From the NCBI GenBank assembly GCA_933228675.1, contig OW121742.1, positions 16,632,489 to 16,696,488 of the forward strand: a stretch of DNA of 64,000 nucleotides, in the 5' to 3' direction. Source of the stretch: Stomorhina lunata (Eukaryota; Arthropoda; Insecta; Diptera; Rhiniidae). Each line of letters starts with the position of its first letter. Position 1 is the first letter of the stretch. The translations under genes and the position numbers were made by a program. Below the pieces are notes generated by a model, which ran no database searches, was not told the DNA's origin, and was given only the letters and a program-made list of their open reading frames with translations. This document shows positions 25,261 through 38,268 of the stretch, in pieces.

Positions 25261-26409
25261 AATCAAAAGACCATAATGAAAACATAAGTTATAGTTTTGA
25301 TCAAATGTAAAAAAATTTCATAAATAATTTTTTATTATAAAATGTATTTCCTGTCAATTATTGAAAGTGCGAATTTTAACTCATAATTTAAAATTTTTTA
25401 TAGCTTAAAGATGTTAAGCATTAGATGTTTATAATCATTATCATACAATCTAAATTATAAAACCATTACAAATTCTTCATTATACAGGTGGTTAGAGTGG
25501 AAGACAGACAAAAGTCCAACAAAACACCAGTAGCAACCATCAGGCTTATTATGAATCCAAAAATGTATATAACATAATGTTAACAGTGGAACACGAATAA
25601 AATGAACTCTTATGAACTTTTCTCACTAAATTTGATTGGGATTCGAACCTGGGGTGGTTTATTTTTGATTAGATATTTTAGTCTTTTAGAAGTAAAAATC
25701 AATGAAACCGATTTTAATATCGATATGTACTAGTTCCAAAACTAAAAATCTAAATTATGTGGTTTTAAAGAGGACTGGCTTATAGACACTTGAAATCGTT
25801 ATAGCCCTGATCTACTGTAGCATACATTAAATAAAATTTAAATATAAGTGATTTTGTCATTTACAATGAAGATAAGAGGAAGAAGAGTTTATTTATGTTG
25901 AATTCATCATTTACACTCACTCATTTATAAATTCATACTCATACTTCCGAAATTACGGCTTTACTTTACATTACTTATGCTTGTAAATGTAATGTAATAA
26001 AACACACTCATGTATACTAATGTAAATAAATGTGTATGTGTGTGTTTTATGTACATACATATGTAACTATGTATTTCACATTTACTAATTAATGTCTGGG
26101 TCTGTAGGTGTTACACATTTTCTGTACTTTTGGACAAGGTCAGTCTTAATACAAATTAATTAAAAATTGCTTTAAATTTTACAAAGAGTTTGAGTCGATT
26201 AAAGTGGAAGAAGGTGGCTTTAAGTTTTCACTTTCTTTAAGCTTTTAATTTTGGATTTATAATGGATAATTAATTATTTACACTTCCCATGACTTAAGGG
26301 GCTCACTAATATTCACTTAATTAATTAATTGTTTTATTGATACAATACATTTTAAGAAAAAAAAAATTGGGTCATAGGATAATTTATGATATGAATTTTT
26401 TAAAAATAT
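25261..26409. other. AT-rich non-coding stretch
   Basis: About 1.15 kb without a supported gene. It contains CATACATATG-like and TGTATGTGTG simple sequence near 26020-26060. Confidence 0.6.
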
Positions 26410-28262
26410 AAACATTTTCGGTACAAAATTTTTACAGAAAAATTTTCGGTATAAAATTTTTATAGAAAAATTTTCGATACAAAATTTTTATAGAAAAATT
26501 TTCGATACAAAATTTTTATAGAAAAATTTTGGGTATAAAATTTTTACAGAAAAATTTTTATAGAAAAATTTTCGTATAAAATTTGTATTGAAAAGTGCTT
26601 GGTACAAAATTCTTATAGAAAAATTTTCGGTATAAAATTTTAATAGAAAAATTTTTGGTATAAAATTTTTATAGATAAATTTTCGGTACAAAATTTTTAT
26701 AGAAAAATTTTGGGTATAAAATTTTTATAGAAAAATTTTTGATATAAAATTTTTATAAAAAAAATTCGTTATAAAATTTTTATAGAAAAATTTTTGGTAT
26801 AAAATTTTTATAGAAAAATTTTCGGTATAAAATTTTTATAGAAAAATTTTCGGTATAAAATTTTTATAGAAAAATTTTCGGTATAAAATTTTTATAGAAA
26901 AATTTTCGGTATAAAATTTTTATAGATAAATTTTCGGTACAAAATTTTTAAAGAAAAATTTTGGGTATAAAATTTTTAAAGAAAAATTTTGGGTATAAAA
27001 TTTTTATAGAAAAATTTTTGATATAGAATTTTTATAGAAAAATTTTTGAAATAAAATTTTTATAGAAAAATTTTTGATATAAAATTTTTATAGAAAAATT
27101 TTTGATATAAAATTTTTATAAAAAAAAATCGGTGTAAAATTTTTATAGAAAAATTTTCGGTATACAATTTTTATAGAAAAATTTTCGGTATACAATTTTT
27201 ATAGAAAAATTTTCGGTATAAATTTTTTATAGAAAAATTTTCGGTATAAAATTTTTATAGAAAAATTTTCGGTATAAAATTTTTATAGAAAAATTTTCGG
27301 TATAAAATTTTTATAGAAAAATTTTCGGTATAAAATTTTTATAGAAAAATTTTCGGTATAAAATTTTTATAGAAAAATTTTCGGTATAAAATTTTTATAG
27401 AAAAATTTTCGGTATAAAATTTTTATAGAAAAATTTTCGGTATAAAATTTTTATAGAAAAATTTTCGGTATAAAATTTTTATAGAAAAATTTTTGGTATA
27501 AAATTTTTATAGAAAAATTTTCAGTATAAAATTTTTATAGAAAAATTTTCAGTATAAAATTTTTATAGAAAAATTTTCGGTATAAAATTTTTATAGAAAA
27601 ATTTTCGGTATAAAATTTTTATAGAAAAATTTTCGGTATAAAATTTTTATAGAAAAATTTTCGGTATAAAATTTTGATAGAAAAATTTTCGGTATAAAAT
27701 TTTTATAGAAAAATTTTCGGTATAAATTTTTTATAGAAAAATTTTCGGTATAAAATTTTTATAGAAAAATTTTCGGTATAAAATTTTTATAGAAAAATTT
27801 TCGGTATAAAATTTTTATAGAAAAATTTTCGGTATAAAATTTTGATAGAAAAATTTTCGGTATAAAATTTTTATAGAAAAATTTTCGGTATAAATTTTTT
27901 ATAGAAAAATTTTCGATATAAAATTTTTGTAGAAAAATTTTCGGTATAAAATTTTTGTAGAAAAATTTTCGGTATAAAATTTTTATAGAAAAATTTTCGG
28001 TATAAAATTTTTATAGAAAAATTTTCGGTATAAATTTTTTATAGAAAAATTTTCGGTATAAAATTTTTATAAAAAAATTTTCGGTATAAAATTTTTATAG
28101 AAAAATTTCCGTTATAAAATTTTTATAGAAAAATGTTTCGATATAAAATTTTTATAGAAAAATGTTTCGATATAAAATTTTTATAGAAAAATTTTCGATA
28201 TAAAATTTTTATAGAAAAATTTTCGATATAAAATTTTTATAGAAAAATTTTCGGTATAAATG
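26410..28262 (+). repeat. 28-bp tandem array G (CGGTATAAAA linker)
   Basis: About 66 units of 28 bp: TTTTTATAGAAAAATTTT plus linker CGGTATAAAA. It is very homogeneous between about 27200 and 27900. Array H (31355-34345) has the reverse-complement unit. Confidence 0.95.
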
Positions 28263-29064
28263 TGAAGTTCTGCTAGATTGTCCCCCCATTTACTTATTTT
28301 AGCTACACCTCTGTTCACCACTTTCTATTTAAATGACCAATTTTAGTCGTTACATTTTGTGTTCAATCACATAATTCTTATTGTTTTTGTGATGTTTTCT
28401 CATTCACATTCGAATCAGGTCAAGAAACAAGAATACTAATTTGATTGCTAAAACCATTTTCATTATAGGTATAAATTTTGGGCAAATAGACACAATAAGC
28501 CACAATAAATAAATAAATAACACAACAAAATGAATGAATCCAATGAATGAATAAAATGGAATAAATGTATCAATGAATCAGCTCTGCCCGTCGTCAGTTG
28601 TTGTTGATGTTTTATAATCACTTTTGATGGGATATTAGAGTTAATTGTCTCTCAGAAAAAGATGTTGCATGTTAAGGAAATGATATAAAATATTTAATGG
28701 GAGGAACGAGATGATGGGCTAGCGAAAAAAAAACAAGAACTGATTAAACATAAATAAAACTGACCTCGAGCATTAAAGATTTTTAAATTTAAGAAAATTT
28801 TTAGTTAAATATTTAATGCTATTTAACAATTTGACGTAGGTAATTTTGTTGACCACCACTTACACTAAGATTTTTATTGTACTTTAATTGGGGTTTCCTT
28901 CCGTTTTGGTGTGCCATGTTTTTTAGGTGACATTTGGTGTTAAGTGTCATAATTTAAATATTTGTCACATTAACTCTTAAAAGCTTTGTTAAATTTTTAA
29001 ACCCTTCACCAAAATGTGATAGGGCATTACAGGTTAGTTATTAAGTTTGTATTTTCTTCAAATT
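28263..29064. other. Non-array insert between the two blocks of array G
   Basis: About 800 bp of AT-rich sequence without a recognisable gene splits array G into two blocks of the same orientation. Confidence 0.6.
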
Positions 29065-30222
29065 TGTATACACAAATTTTCGCTACAAAATTTTTATGAA
29101 ATTTTTGTAGAAAATTTTTCGGTATAAAATTTTTATAGAAAAATTTTCGGTACAAATTTTTATAGAAAAATTTTCGGTACAAAATTTTTATGAAATTTTT
29201 GTAGAAAATTTTTCGTTATAAAATTTTTATAAAAAAATTTTCGGTACAAAATTTTTATAGAAAAATTTTTGGTACAAAATTTGTATAGAAAAATTTTCGG
29301 TATAAAATTTTTATAGAAAAATTTTCGGTACAAAATTTTTATAGAAAAATTTTCGGTACAAAATTTTTATAGAAAAATTTTCGGTATAAAATTTTTATAG
29401 AAAAATTTTCGGTATAAAATTTTTATAGAAAAATTTTCGGTGTAAAATTTTTATGGAAAAATTTTCGGTGTAAAATTTTTATAGAAAAATTTTCGGTGTA
29501 AAATTTTTATAGAAAAATTTTCGGTGTAAAATTTTTATAGAAAAATTTTCGGTGTAAAATTTTTATAGAAAAATTTTCGGTGTAAAATTTTTATAGAAAA
29601 ATTTTCGGTGTAAAATTTTTATAGAAAAATTTTCGGTGTAAAATTTTTATAGAAAAATTTTCGGTGTAAAATTTTTATAGAAAAATTTTCGGTGTAAAAT
29701 TTTTATAGAAAAATTTTCGGTGTAAAATTTTTATAGAAAAATTTTCGGTGTAAAATTTTTATAGAAAAATTTTCGGTGTAAAATTTTTATAGAAAAATTT
29801 TCGGTGTAAAATTTTTATAGAAAAATTTTCGGTGTAAAATTTTTATAGAAAAATTTTCGGTGAAAATTTTTATAGAAAAATTTTCGGTGTAAAATTTTTA
29901 TAGAAAAATTTTCGGTATAAAATTTTTATAGAAAAATTTTCGGTATAAAATTTTTATAGAAAAATTTTCGGTTTAAAATTTTTATAGAAAACTTTTCAGT
30001 ATACAATTTTTATAGTAAACTTTTCGGTATAAAATTTTTATAAAAAAATTTCGGTCTAAAATTTTTGTAGAAAAAATTTCGGTCTAAAATTTTTGTAGAA
30101 AAATTTTCGGTCTAAAATTTTGATAGAGAAATTTTCGGTCTAAAATTTTTGTAGAAAAATTTCAGTCTAAAATTTTTGTAGAAAAATTGTCGGTATAAAA
30201 TTTTTATTGAAAAATTTTCGGT
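29065..30222 (+). repeat. 28-bp tandem array G, second block
   Basis: About 41 units in the same orientation as 26410-28262. A CGGTGTAAAA variant is nearly fixed between about 29430 and 29900, marking recent local expansion. A CGGTCTAAAA variant is clustered at about 30050-30180. Confidence 0.95.
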
Positions 30223-30470
30223 CCGTTTCCAAACTTTATAGTTAAACTAGACCGACAAGAAATTAAATAAAAACTAAATTATTATATTAAAATTAGTAAT
30301 GAAACTTATTAAGTTGTGGTCATTAAATAATAATATTGTGCTAACAGACAAAAACTTACTAAATACCTCAAGATAAATAGACATGGAAATAAACAATAAT
30401 GAGAGTGTGACGGACAGACAAACGATATAAATAACAATTGAGTGGCTCTAATGTTGGAAAATAAAATTTC

Positions 30471-30508
30471 TATAAAAGCTTATGCTGATTTGAGTTAATT
30501 AAACAGTA
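30471..30508 (+). promoter_or_regulatory. Core promoter of the His-rich gene
   Basis: TATAAAAG at 30471-30478 is followed about 30 nt later by an initiator-like AAACAGTAAC at 30501-30510. This one is weaker than the TCAGTT of the other four genes. Predicted transcription starts near 30504, about 130 nt upstream of the start codon. Confidence 0.6.
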
Positions 30509-30634
30509 ACAAAAGAATTTTGCTAAAGACAGCTTCAATTTGCAACATTTGCTAAACGAAAAAAAACACGCACGAACGAATTTAATTATAACAATTTCTC
30601 AAAGTCCTTCTGCGAAACGAGAACAAGCAAAAAC

Positions 30635-31140
30635 ATGTTTAAAATTGTAAGTATATCAAAGGAAATCTTTAAGTGCCTAAATATTTTAAGGCTATTTAAA
30701 TTTAAATTTATATCACACATTTTTCTTGGTTTCTCTTCTAGTTTATTTGTTCCTTAATATCTCTAATTGCCTTGGTAACAGCCCGACCCAGTATTATCGA
30801 ACCTCATCACCATGGCTATACCAGCACTGTACACCATCATCATCACCATCACCAAGAACCCGTATTGCATGCCTCTCATCACACAGCTCTTGATACTGGT
30901 CTCCATTATTCGAGTGGCTTAGTTTCACCTTATTATGGTCCTCATCTAACAGGTCATCATCTCGCTTCACCTCATGACTTACATCTCGCCTCACATCATG
31001 ACTTACATCTTGCCTCACATCATGATGCTCATTTGTTACATGGCGGCCATATTGCTCATGTCTCACCATATGTTCCCTCTTGGCCTGTTACCGCAGGTTT
31101 ACATCCTTATGATACTCATTCTCTGCTGCTTAAACGTTAA
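30635..31140 (+). CDS. Secreted His-rich low-complexity cuticle-type protein
   Basis: Two exons. Exon 1, 30635-30646, encodes Met-Phe-Lys-Ile and ends at a GTAAGT donor. The intron is 30647-30741, ending TTCTCTTCTAG. Exon 2, 30742-31140, gives a 136-residue protein in total. Residues 1 to about 18 form a hydrophobic signal peptide, probably cleaved just before ARPSIIEP. The mature part is rich in His, with a run of seven His and a repeat of the form HLASxHD (residues about 80-100) encoded by 24-bp DNA repeats. There is no chitin-binding R&R motif. The tiny first exon and MFK start match the other four genes here, which supports a structural cuticle protein, but no orthologue is recognised. 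A polyadenylation signal AATAAA lies at 31267. The gene sits between the oppositely oriented arrays G and H. Confidence 0.85.
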
Positions 31141-31266
31141 GCTTTTTTATTATATTTTATAGCCTTAATAGTTAAATGTTGGCGTTGAATAGGCCGTTGT
31201 TAAAAGGTACTTAATGATGAGTATTATTAGTAAAGTGAAGTACTTTAGATAAGTTTAAATGATTGT

Positions 31267-31272
31267 AATAAA
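31267..31272 (+). terminator. Polyadenylation signal of the His-rich gene
   Basis: AATAAA lies 127 nt after the stop codon. Confidence 0.5.
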
Positions 31273-31305
31273 TTATTGAATGTTAAAATGTAATTTCGTC
31301 TTTAA

Positions 31306-32405
31306 ATTTAGAGGCTTGGGTGATAAAGGCTCAAGACCTTTAAAGTAGCAACAACTTCTTATATATTTTTCTATAGAAAAAGTTTTTTAGAACGAATATT
31401 TTTCTATAGAAAAAATTTCTTATAACGAAAATTTTTCCATAGAAAAAATTTCTTCTAAAGTAAATTTTTTCATATAAATAATTTTTTAAAACAAACATTT
31501 TTCTATAAAAATGTTGTACCGAAAATTTTTCTATAAAAATTTTGTAGCGAAAATTTTTCTATAAAAATTTTGTAGCGAAAATTTTTCTATAAAAATTTTG
31601 TAGCGAAAATTTTTCTATAAAAATTTTGTAGCGAAAATTTTTCTATAAAAATTTTGTAGCGAAAATTTTTCTATAAAAATTTTGTAGCGAAAATTTTTCT
31701 ATAAAAATTTTGTACCGAAAGTTTTTATATAAAAATTTTGTACCGAAAATTTTTCTATAAAAATTTTGTACCGAAAATTTTTCTATAAAAATTTTGTACC
31801 GAAAATTTTTCTATAAAAATTTTGTACCGAAAATTTTTCTATAAAAATTTTGTACCGAAAATTTTTCTATAAAAATTTTGTACCGAAAATTTTTCTATAA
31901 AAATTTTGTACCGAAAATTTTTCTATAAAAATTTGATGAAGAAAATTTTTCTACAAAAATTTGGTAACGAAAATTTTTCTACAAAAATTTGGTAACGAAA
32001 ATTTTTCTATAAAAATTTTGTACCGAAAGTCTTTATATAAAAATTTTGTACCGAAAATTTTTCTATAAAAATTTTGTACTGAAAATTTTTCTATAAAAAT
32101 TTTGTACCGAAAATTTTTCTATAAAAATATTGTACCGAAAATTTTACTATAAAAATTTTATACTGAAAATTTTTCTATAAAAATTTTGTACCGAAAATTT
32201 TTCTATAAAAATTTTGTACCGAAAATTTTTCTATAAAAATTTTGCACCGAAAATTTTTCTATAAAAATTTTGTACCGAAAATTTTTCTATAAAAATTTTA
32301 TACTGAACATTTTTCTATTAAAATTTTATACCGAAAAATTTTCTATAAAAATTTTATACCGAAAATTTTTCTATAAAAATTTTGTGAGAAAATTTTTCTA
32401 TAAAA
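31306..32405. repeat. 1,100-bp higher-order unit, first copy
   Basis: The sequence starting TTTAGAGGCTTGGGTGATAA at about 31307 and running into array H is repeated exactly 1,100 bp later, starting at about 32407. The duplicated segment includes ~60 bp of unique 3' flank of the His-rich gene, so it post-dates the joining of gene and array. Confidence 0.9.
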
Positions 32406-34345
32406 ATTTAGAGGCTTGGGTGATAAAGGCTCAAGACCTTTAAAGTAGCAACAACTTCTTATATATTTTTCTATAGAAAAAGTTTTTTAGAACGAATATT
32501 TTTCTATAGAAAAAATTTCTTATAACGAAAATTTTTCCATAGAAAAAATTTCTTCTAAAGAAAATTTTTCCATAGAAATAATTTTTTAAAACAAACATTT
32601 TTCTATAAAAATGTTGTACTGAAAATTTTTCTATAAAAATTTTGTACTGAAAATTTTTCTATAAAAATTTTTAACGAAAATTTTTCTATAAAAATATTGT
32701 ACCGAAAATTTTTCTATAAAAATTTTGTACCGAAAATTTTTCTATAAAAATTTTGTACCGAAAATTGTTCTATAAAAATTTTGTACCTAAAATTTTTCTA
32801 TAAAAATTTTGTACCGAAAATTTTTCTATAAAAATTTTGTTCCGAAAATTTTTCTATAAAAATTTTGTTCCGAAAATTTTTCTATAAAAATTTTGTACCG
32901 AAAATTTTCGGTATAAAATTTTTTACGAAAAATTTTTCTATATATAAATTTTGTACCGAAAATTTTTCTATAAAAATTTTGTACCGAAAATTTTTCTATA
33001 AAAATTTTGTACCGAAAATTTTTCTATAAAAATTTTGTACCGAAAATTTTTCTATAAAAATTTTATACCGAAAATTTTTCTATAAAAATTTTGTACCAAA
33101 AATTTTTCTATAAAAATTTTGTACAGAAAATTTTTCTATAAAAATTGTGTACCGAAAATTTTTCTATAAAAATTTTGTACCGAAAATTTTTCTATAAAAA
33201 TTTTGTACCGAAAATTTTTCTATAAAAATTTTGTACCAAAAATTTTTCTATAAAAATTTTGTACCGAAAATTTTTCTACAAAAATTTTGTACCGAAATTT
33301 TTTCTATAAAAATTTTATACCGAAAATTTTTCTATAAAAATTTTATACCGAAAATTTTTCTATAAAAATTTTATACCGAAAATTTTTCTATAAAAATTTT
33401 GTACCGAAAATTTTTCTATAAAAATTTTATACTGAACATTTTTCTATTAAAATTTTATACCGAAAAATTTTCTATTAAAATTTTATACCGAAAAATTTTC
33501 TATAAAAATTTTATACCGAAAATTTTTCTATAAAAATTTTGTACCGAAAATTTTTCTATAAAAATTTTATACCGAAAATTTTTCTATAAAAATTTTGTAG
33601 CGAAAATTTTTTTATAAACATTTTGTACCGAAAGTTTTTATATAAAAATTTTGTACCGACAATTTTTCTATAAAAATTTTGTACCGAAAATTTTTCTATA
33701 AAAATTTTGTACCGAAAATTTTTCTATAAAAATTTTGTACCGAAAATTTTTCTATAAAAATTTTGTACCGAAAATTTTTCTATAAAAATTTTGTACCGAA
33801 AATTTTTCTATAAAAATTTTGTACCGAAAATTTTTCTATAAAAATTTTGTACCGAAAATTTTTTTATAAAAATTTTGTACCGAAAATTTTTCTATACAAA
33901 TTTTGTACCGAAAATTTTTCTATAAAATTATGTACTGAAAATTTTTCTATAAAAATTTTGTACCGAAAATTTTTCTATAAAAATTATGTACCGAAAATTT
34001 TTCTATAAAAATTTTGTACCGAAAATTTTTCTATATAAAAATTTTGTACTGAAAATTTTTCTATATAAAAATTTTGTACTGAAAATTTTTCTATATAAAA
34101 ATTTTGTACAGTAAATTTTTCTATAAAAATTTTGTACTGGAAATTTTTCTATAAAAATTTTGTACCTGAAATTTTTCTTTCAAAATTTTGTGCCGAAAAT
34201 TTTTGTATAAAAATTTTGTACCGAAAATTTTTCTATAAAAATTTGATAAAGAAAATTTTTCGATAAAAATTTAATAACGAAAATGTTTCTATAAAAATTT
34301 GATAACGAAAATTTTTCTATAAAAATTTTGTTCCGAAAAATTTTT
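31355..34345 (-). repeat. 28-bp tandem array H, reverse complement of array G
   Basis: About 105 units of 28 bp: GAAAATTTTTCTATAAAAAT plus linker TTTGTACC, the reverse complement of the array-G unit. A GTAGCG linker variant is clustered at about 31540-31690. The array contains a 1,100-bp higher-order duplication. Together with array G it forms an inverted pair enclosing the His-rich gene. Confidence 0.95.
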
Positions 34346-35964
34346 TGAATGCTTAAAATTATATGAATTGAATTGTATTGAAATATTTTAAGTTTTCGTG
34401 TTCCTCATTTTCATCTAAAATTTAATAAATCTCGTACTACCTAATGAGATTTCAAATAAAATAATGTAAAATAGTAGAAAAATAAATAAACAATATTCAG
34501 AATTTGCAAAGCAACTACCAACCGACAAACAGATGCAACAATATTCAAAAGGATTTAAGTCTCATTTACATGATAAGTGGCATAAGTCAAAAATTTCACA
34601 TTGAGACAAATGATTGTATATGTTCGATTTAAAGGTTAGAAAAGGACAAATCTGTGGTATAACTTTTTGAGTTTTTTGGGTTATACCTTTCTTTATGTAA
34701 ATGAGCTTTTAATGCGAGTCTATACCTAAATTTAGAAGTACTTCCTTTATTAAAGTTTCCTACAAAATTCAAAATAAAATTTCTGTAATAAAGAAATTAG
34801 AAATCTAGACAAAAGAACAAGAGGATAAAAGCTCAACTGGAAAGACAAAAGGATTTTTTTTAGAAGAAACGGAAATTGAAATGAAAACTAAAGTAACTTA
34901 AAAAAAATTTAACTCGATTACAAGAAAGCCTGAGTGACTCACAGGAAATGAAAAGGAGTGTAGGAAAACTCAGCAGACATACAAATTAGTTTTTTAAATG
35001 AAAAATATGTTGGCTTTAGAATTTTAAATTAGTCAATATTAAACTAAGGAAAACTCAGCAATAATTGATCTCTTGTAACTGAAGCAAATCCACTTAAAAA
35101 TACTTGCACTTACTCGTATCCTTTTTAATGTTTAATCCACTTTCTTGCATTTGAATTCTCGAGTAATTGTGGCTTTAAATTAATGACTGTTGTGTGTCAG
35201 GAGCCATACGGTTTCTCCTTTTTTGGCCAATTTTTCCAATATCTACTTGTTATAGTTTATACACGCAGAAAAAAATTCAATGTGAAAATAACAGGAAAAT
35301 GTCCAAGTTATGTTAAATTTAAAAAAAAAATAAAATGTTGAAATAAAATTAAAGCCATATAATTTTGAACTAATTCCCCAATCTTCTTTTTTTAACTTTT
35401 CAAAAATATTTAATCTTTCTTACTTAAATTTTTCTTTGTGTAAAAATTTCTTTGGTTTCCTCCATTTGTTACTGACTTTGCGATTGAAAGTTTTCTTTTT
35501 TGCTTTTATCTTGCATTGAGGCTATTTTTTTCGAGCCCCTAGTTTCGTCCTTTCATTCTTCCTCCCACTTGTCTTCTGTGAATGATGTTGATGATTGGAA
35601 AAGTTTTTTTTTATTTATCTTGTTTGACTTTTAGATCTAGATTTCATCAGCAGGATGTTGCAGATTTGTGGTCATTTGGCAAACATACAATATGTAATAC
35701 AAGTCCATGTGGTTTGCTTTAAATACATATTTGTAATTGACTGACCGAGTGACGGACTGGCTCAGTAACGAAGCAGCTGGATTAGACAATAGGGCCTATT
35801 ATTCTGTTTAAAAATTTTCGATACAATGATGAATTAACAAAATGATGGAATATGGTTACAGGGAAATTTCCATTTGTTTTTTTTTTTCAGTTAACAAAGG
35901 AATAGGAACATTGTGCAACAAAATTAAAATTTTGATTGAATCGATCAAAATACAGACACAAAAA
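34346..35964. other. AT-rich non-coding stretch between arrays H and I
   Basis: About 1.6 kb with no supported gene. No exon pair of the local MFKF type is present. Confidence 0.6.
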
Positions 35965-37147
35965 AATTTTAAAATTTTTCTATAGAAAATTTTTGGTTTA
36001 AAATTTTTCTATAGAAAATTTTTGGTTTAAAATTTTTCTATAAAAAATTTTTGGTATAAAATTTTTCTATAGAAAATTTTCGGTATAAAATTTTTCTATT
36101 GAAAATTTTAGGTATAAAATTTTTCTATAGAAAATTTTCGGTATAAAATTTTTCTATAGAAAATTTTCGGTATAAAATTTTTCTATTGAAAATTTTAGGT
36201 AAAAAATTTTTCTATAGAAAATTTTCGGTATAAAATTTTTCTATAGAAAATTTTCGGTATAAAATTTTTCTATAGAAAATTTTCGGTATAAAATTTTTCT
36301 ATAGAAAATTTTCGGTATAAAATTTTTCTATAGAAAATTTTCGGTATAAAATTTTTCTATAGAAAATTTTCGGTATAAAATTTTTCTATAGAAAATTTTC
36401 GGTATAAAATTTTTCTATAGAAAATTTTCGGTATAAAATTTTTCTATAGAAAATTTTCGGTATAAAATTTTTCTATAGAAAATTTTCGGTATAAAATTTT
36501 TCTATAGAAAATTTTCGCTATAAAATTTTTCTATAGAAAATTTTCGGTATAAAATTTTTCTATAGAAAATTTTCGCTATAAAATTTTTCTATAGAAAATT
36601 TTCGCTATAAAATTTTTCTATAGAAAATTTTCGCTATAAAATTTTTCTATAGAAAATTTTCGCTATAAAATTTTTCTATAGAAAATTTTCGCTATAAAAT
36701 TTTTCTATAGAAAATTTTCGCTATAAAATTTTTCTATAGAAAATTTTCGCTATAAAATTTTTCTATAGAAAATTTTAGCTATAAAATTTTTCTATAGAAA
36801 ATTTTCGCTATAAAATTTTTCTATAGAAAATTTTCGGTATAAAATTTTTCTATAGAAAATTTTCGGTATAAAATTTTTCTATAGAAAATTTTCGGTATAA
36901 AATTTTTCTATAGAAAATTTTCGGTATAAAATTTTTCTATAGAAAATTTTCGGTATAAAATTTTTCTATAGAAAATTTTCGGTATAAAATTTTTCTATAG
37001 AAAATTTTCGGTATAAAATTTTTCTATTTTGAAGAAAATTTTTGGTATAAAATTTTTTTATAGAAAATTTTCATTATAAATTTTTTTTAAGAAAAATTTT
37101 CTATAGAAAATTTTCGGTGTAAAATTTTTCTAAATTAAAAAGTTTTA

Positions 37148-37290
37148 CTGTAGTGTATTGCACTAAGAATCCCAATTTATTACAATTATTTATTATTGTA
37201 ATAAATAGTTTTTTGATAAAACCAAAAATGTTGGTGGGGAAACCTTTCCTCGACGCGTTTCGATGGTGGGTTAGATCATCTCATCTCATT
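37148..37290 (+). mobile_element. Dispersed element copy 2 inside array I
   Basis: A non-array block running from CTGTAGTGTATTGCAC to CATCTCATCTC, including CCTCGACGCGTTTCGATGG. It aligns in reverse orientation with 14738-14870. It contains a small hairpin (ATTACAAT / ATTGTAAT). Confidence 0.65.
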
Positions 37291-38125
37291 TGTATTGCAA
37301 ATTTTCGGTATAAAATTTTTGTATCGAAAATTTTCGTTATAAAATTTTTCTATAGAAAATTTTCGGTATACAATTTTGCTATAGAAAATTTTCGGTATAC
37401 AATTTTTTTTATAGAAAATTTTCGGTACAAAATTTTTCTATAGAAATTTTTGGGTATAAAAATTTTCTATAGAAAATTTTCGGTATAAAATTTTTTTATG
37501 AAAAATTTTCTATAGAAAATTTTCGGTATAAAATTTTTCTATAGAAAATTTTCGGTATAAAATTTTTCTATAGAAAATTTTCGGTATAAAATTTTTCTAT
37601 AGAAAATTTTCGGTATAAAATTTTTCTATAGAAAATTTTCGGTATAAAATTTTTCTATAGAAAATTTTCGGTATAAAATTTTTCTATGAAAAATTTTCGG
37701 TAAAAAATTTTTCTATGAAAAATTTTCGGTATAAAATTTTTCTATAGAAAATTTTCGGTATAAAATTTTTCTATAGAAAATTTTCGGTATAAAATTTTTC
37801 TATAGAAAATTTTCGGTATAAAATTTTTCTATAGAAAATTTTCGGTATAAAATTTTTCTATTGAAAATTTTCGGTATAAAATTTTTCTTAGAAAATTTTC
37901 GGTATACAATTTTTCTATAGAAAATTTTCAGTATAAAATTTTTCTATAGAAAATTTTCGGTATAAAATTTTTCTATTTTGAAGAAAATATTTGGTATAAA
38001 ATTTTTTTATAGAAAATTTTCATTATAAATTTTTTTTAAGAAAAATTTTCTATAGAAAATTTGCGGTATAAAATTTTTCTATGGAAAATTTTCGGTGTAA
38101 AATTTTTCTAAATTAAAAAGTTTTA

Positions 38126-38268
38126 CTGTAGTGTATTGCACTAAGAATCCCAATTTATTACAATTATTTATTATTGTAATAAATAGTTTTTTAATAAAAC
38201 CAAAAATGTTGGTGGGGAAACCTTTCCTCGACGCGTTTCGATGGTGGGTTAGATCATCTCATCTCATT
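38126..38268 (+). mobile_element. Dispersed element copy 3 (segmental duplicate of copy 2)
   Basis: Nearly identical to 37148-37290, displaced by 978 bp together with surrounding array I, so it arose by segmental duplication rather than an independent insertion. Confidence 0.7.

Noticed and set aside
30794..31162. Alternative frames overlapping the His-rich gene
   Set aside because: They are shadows of the CAT/CAC-rich coding sequence.
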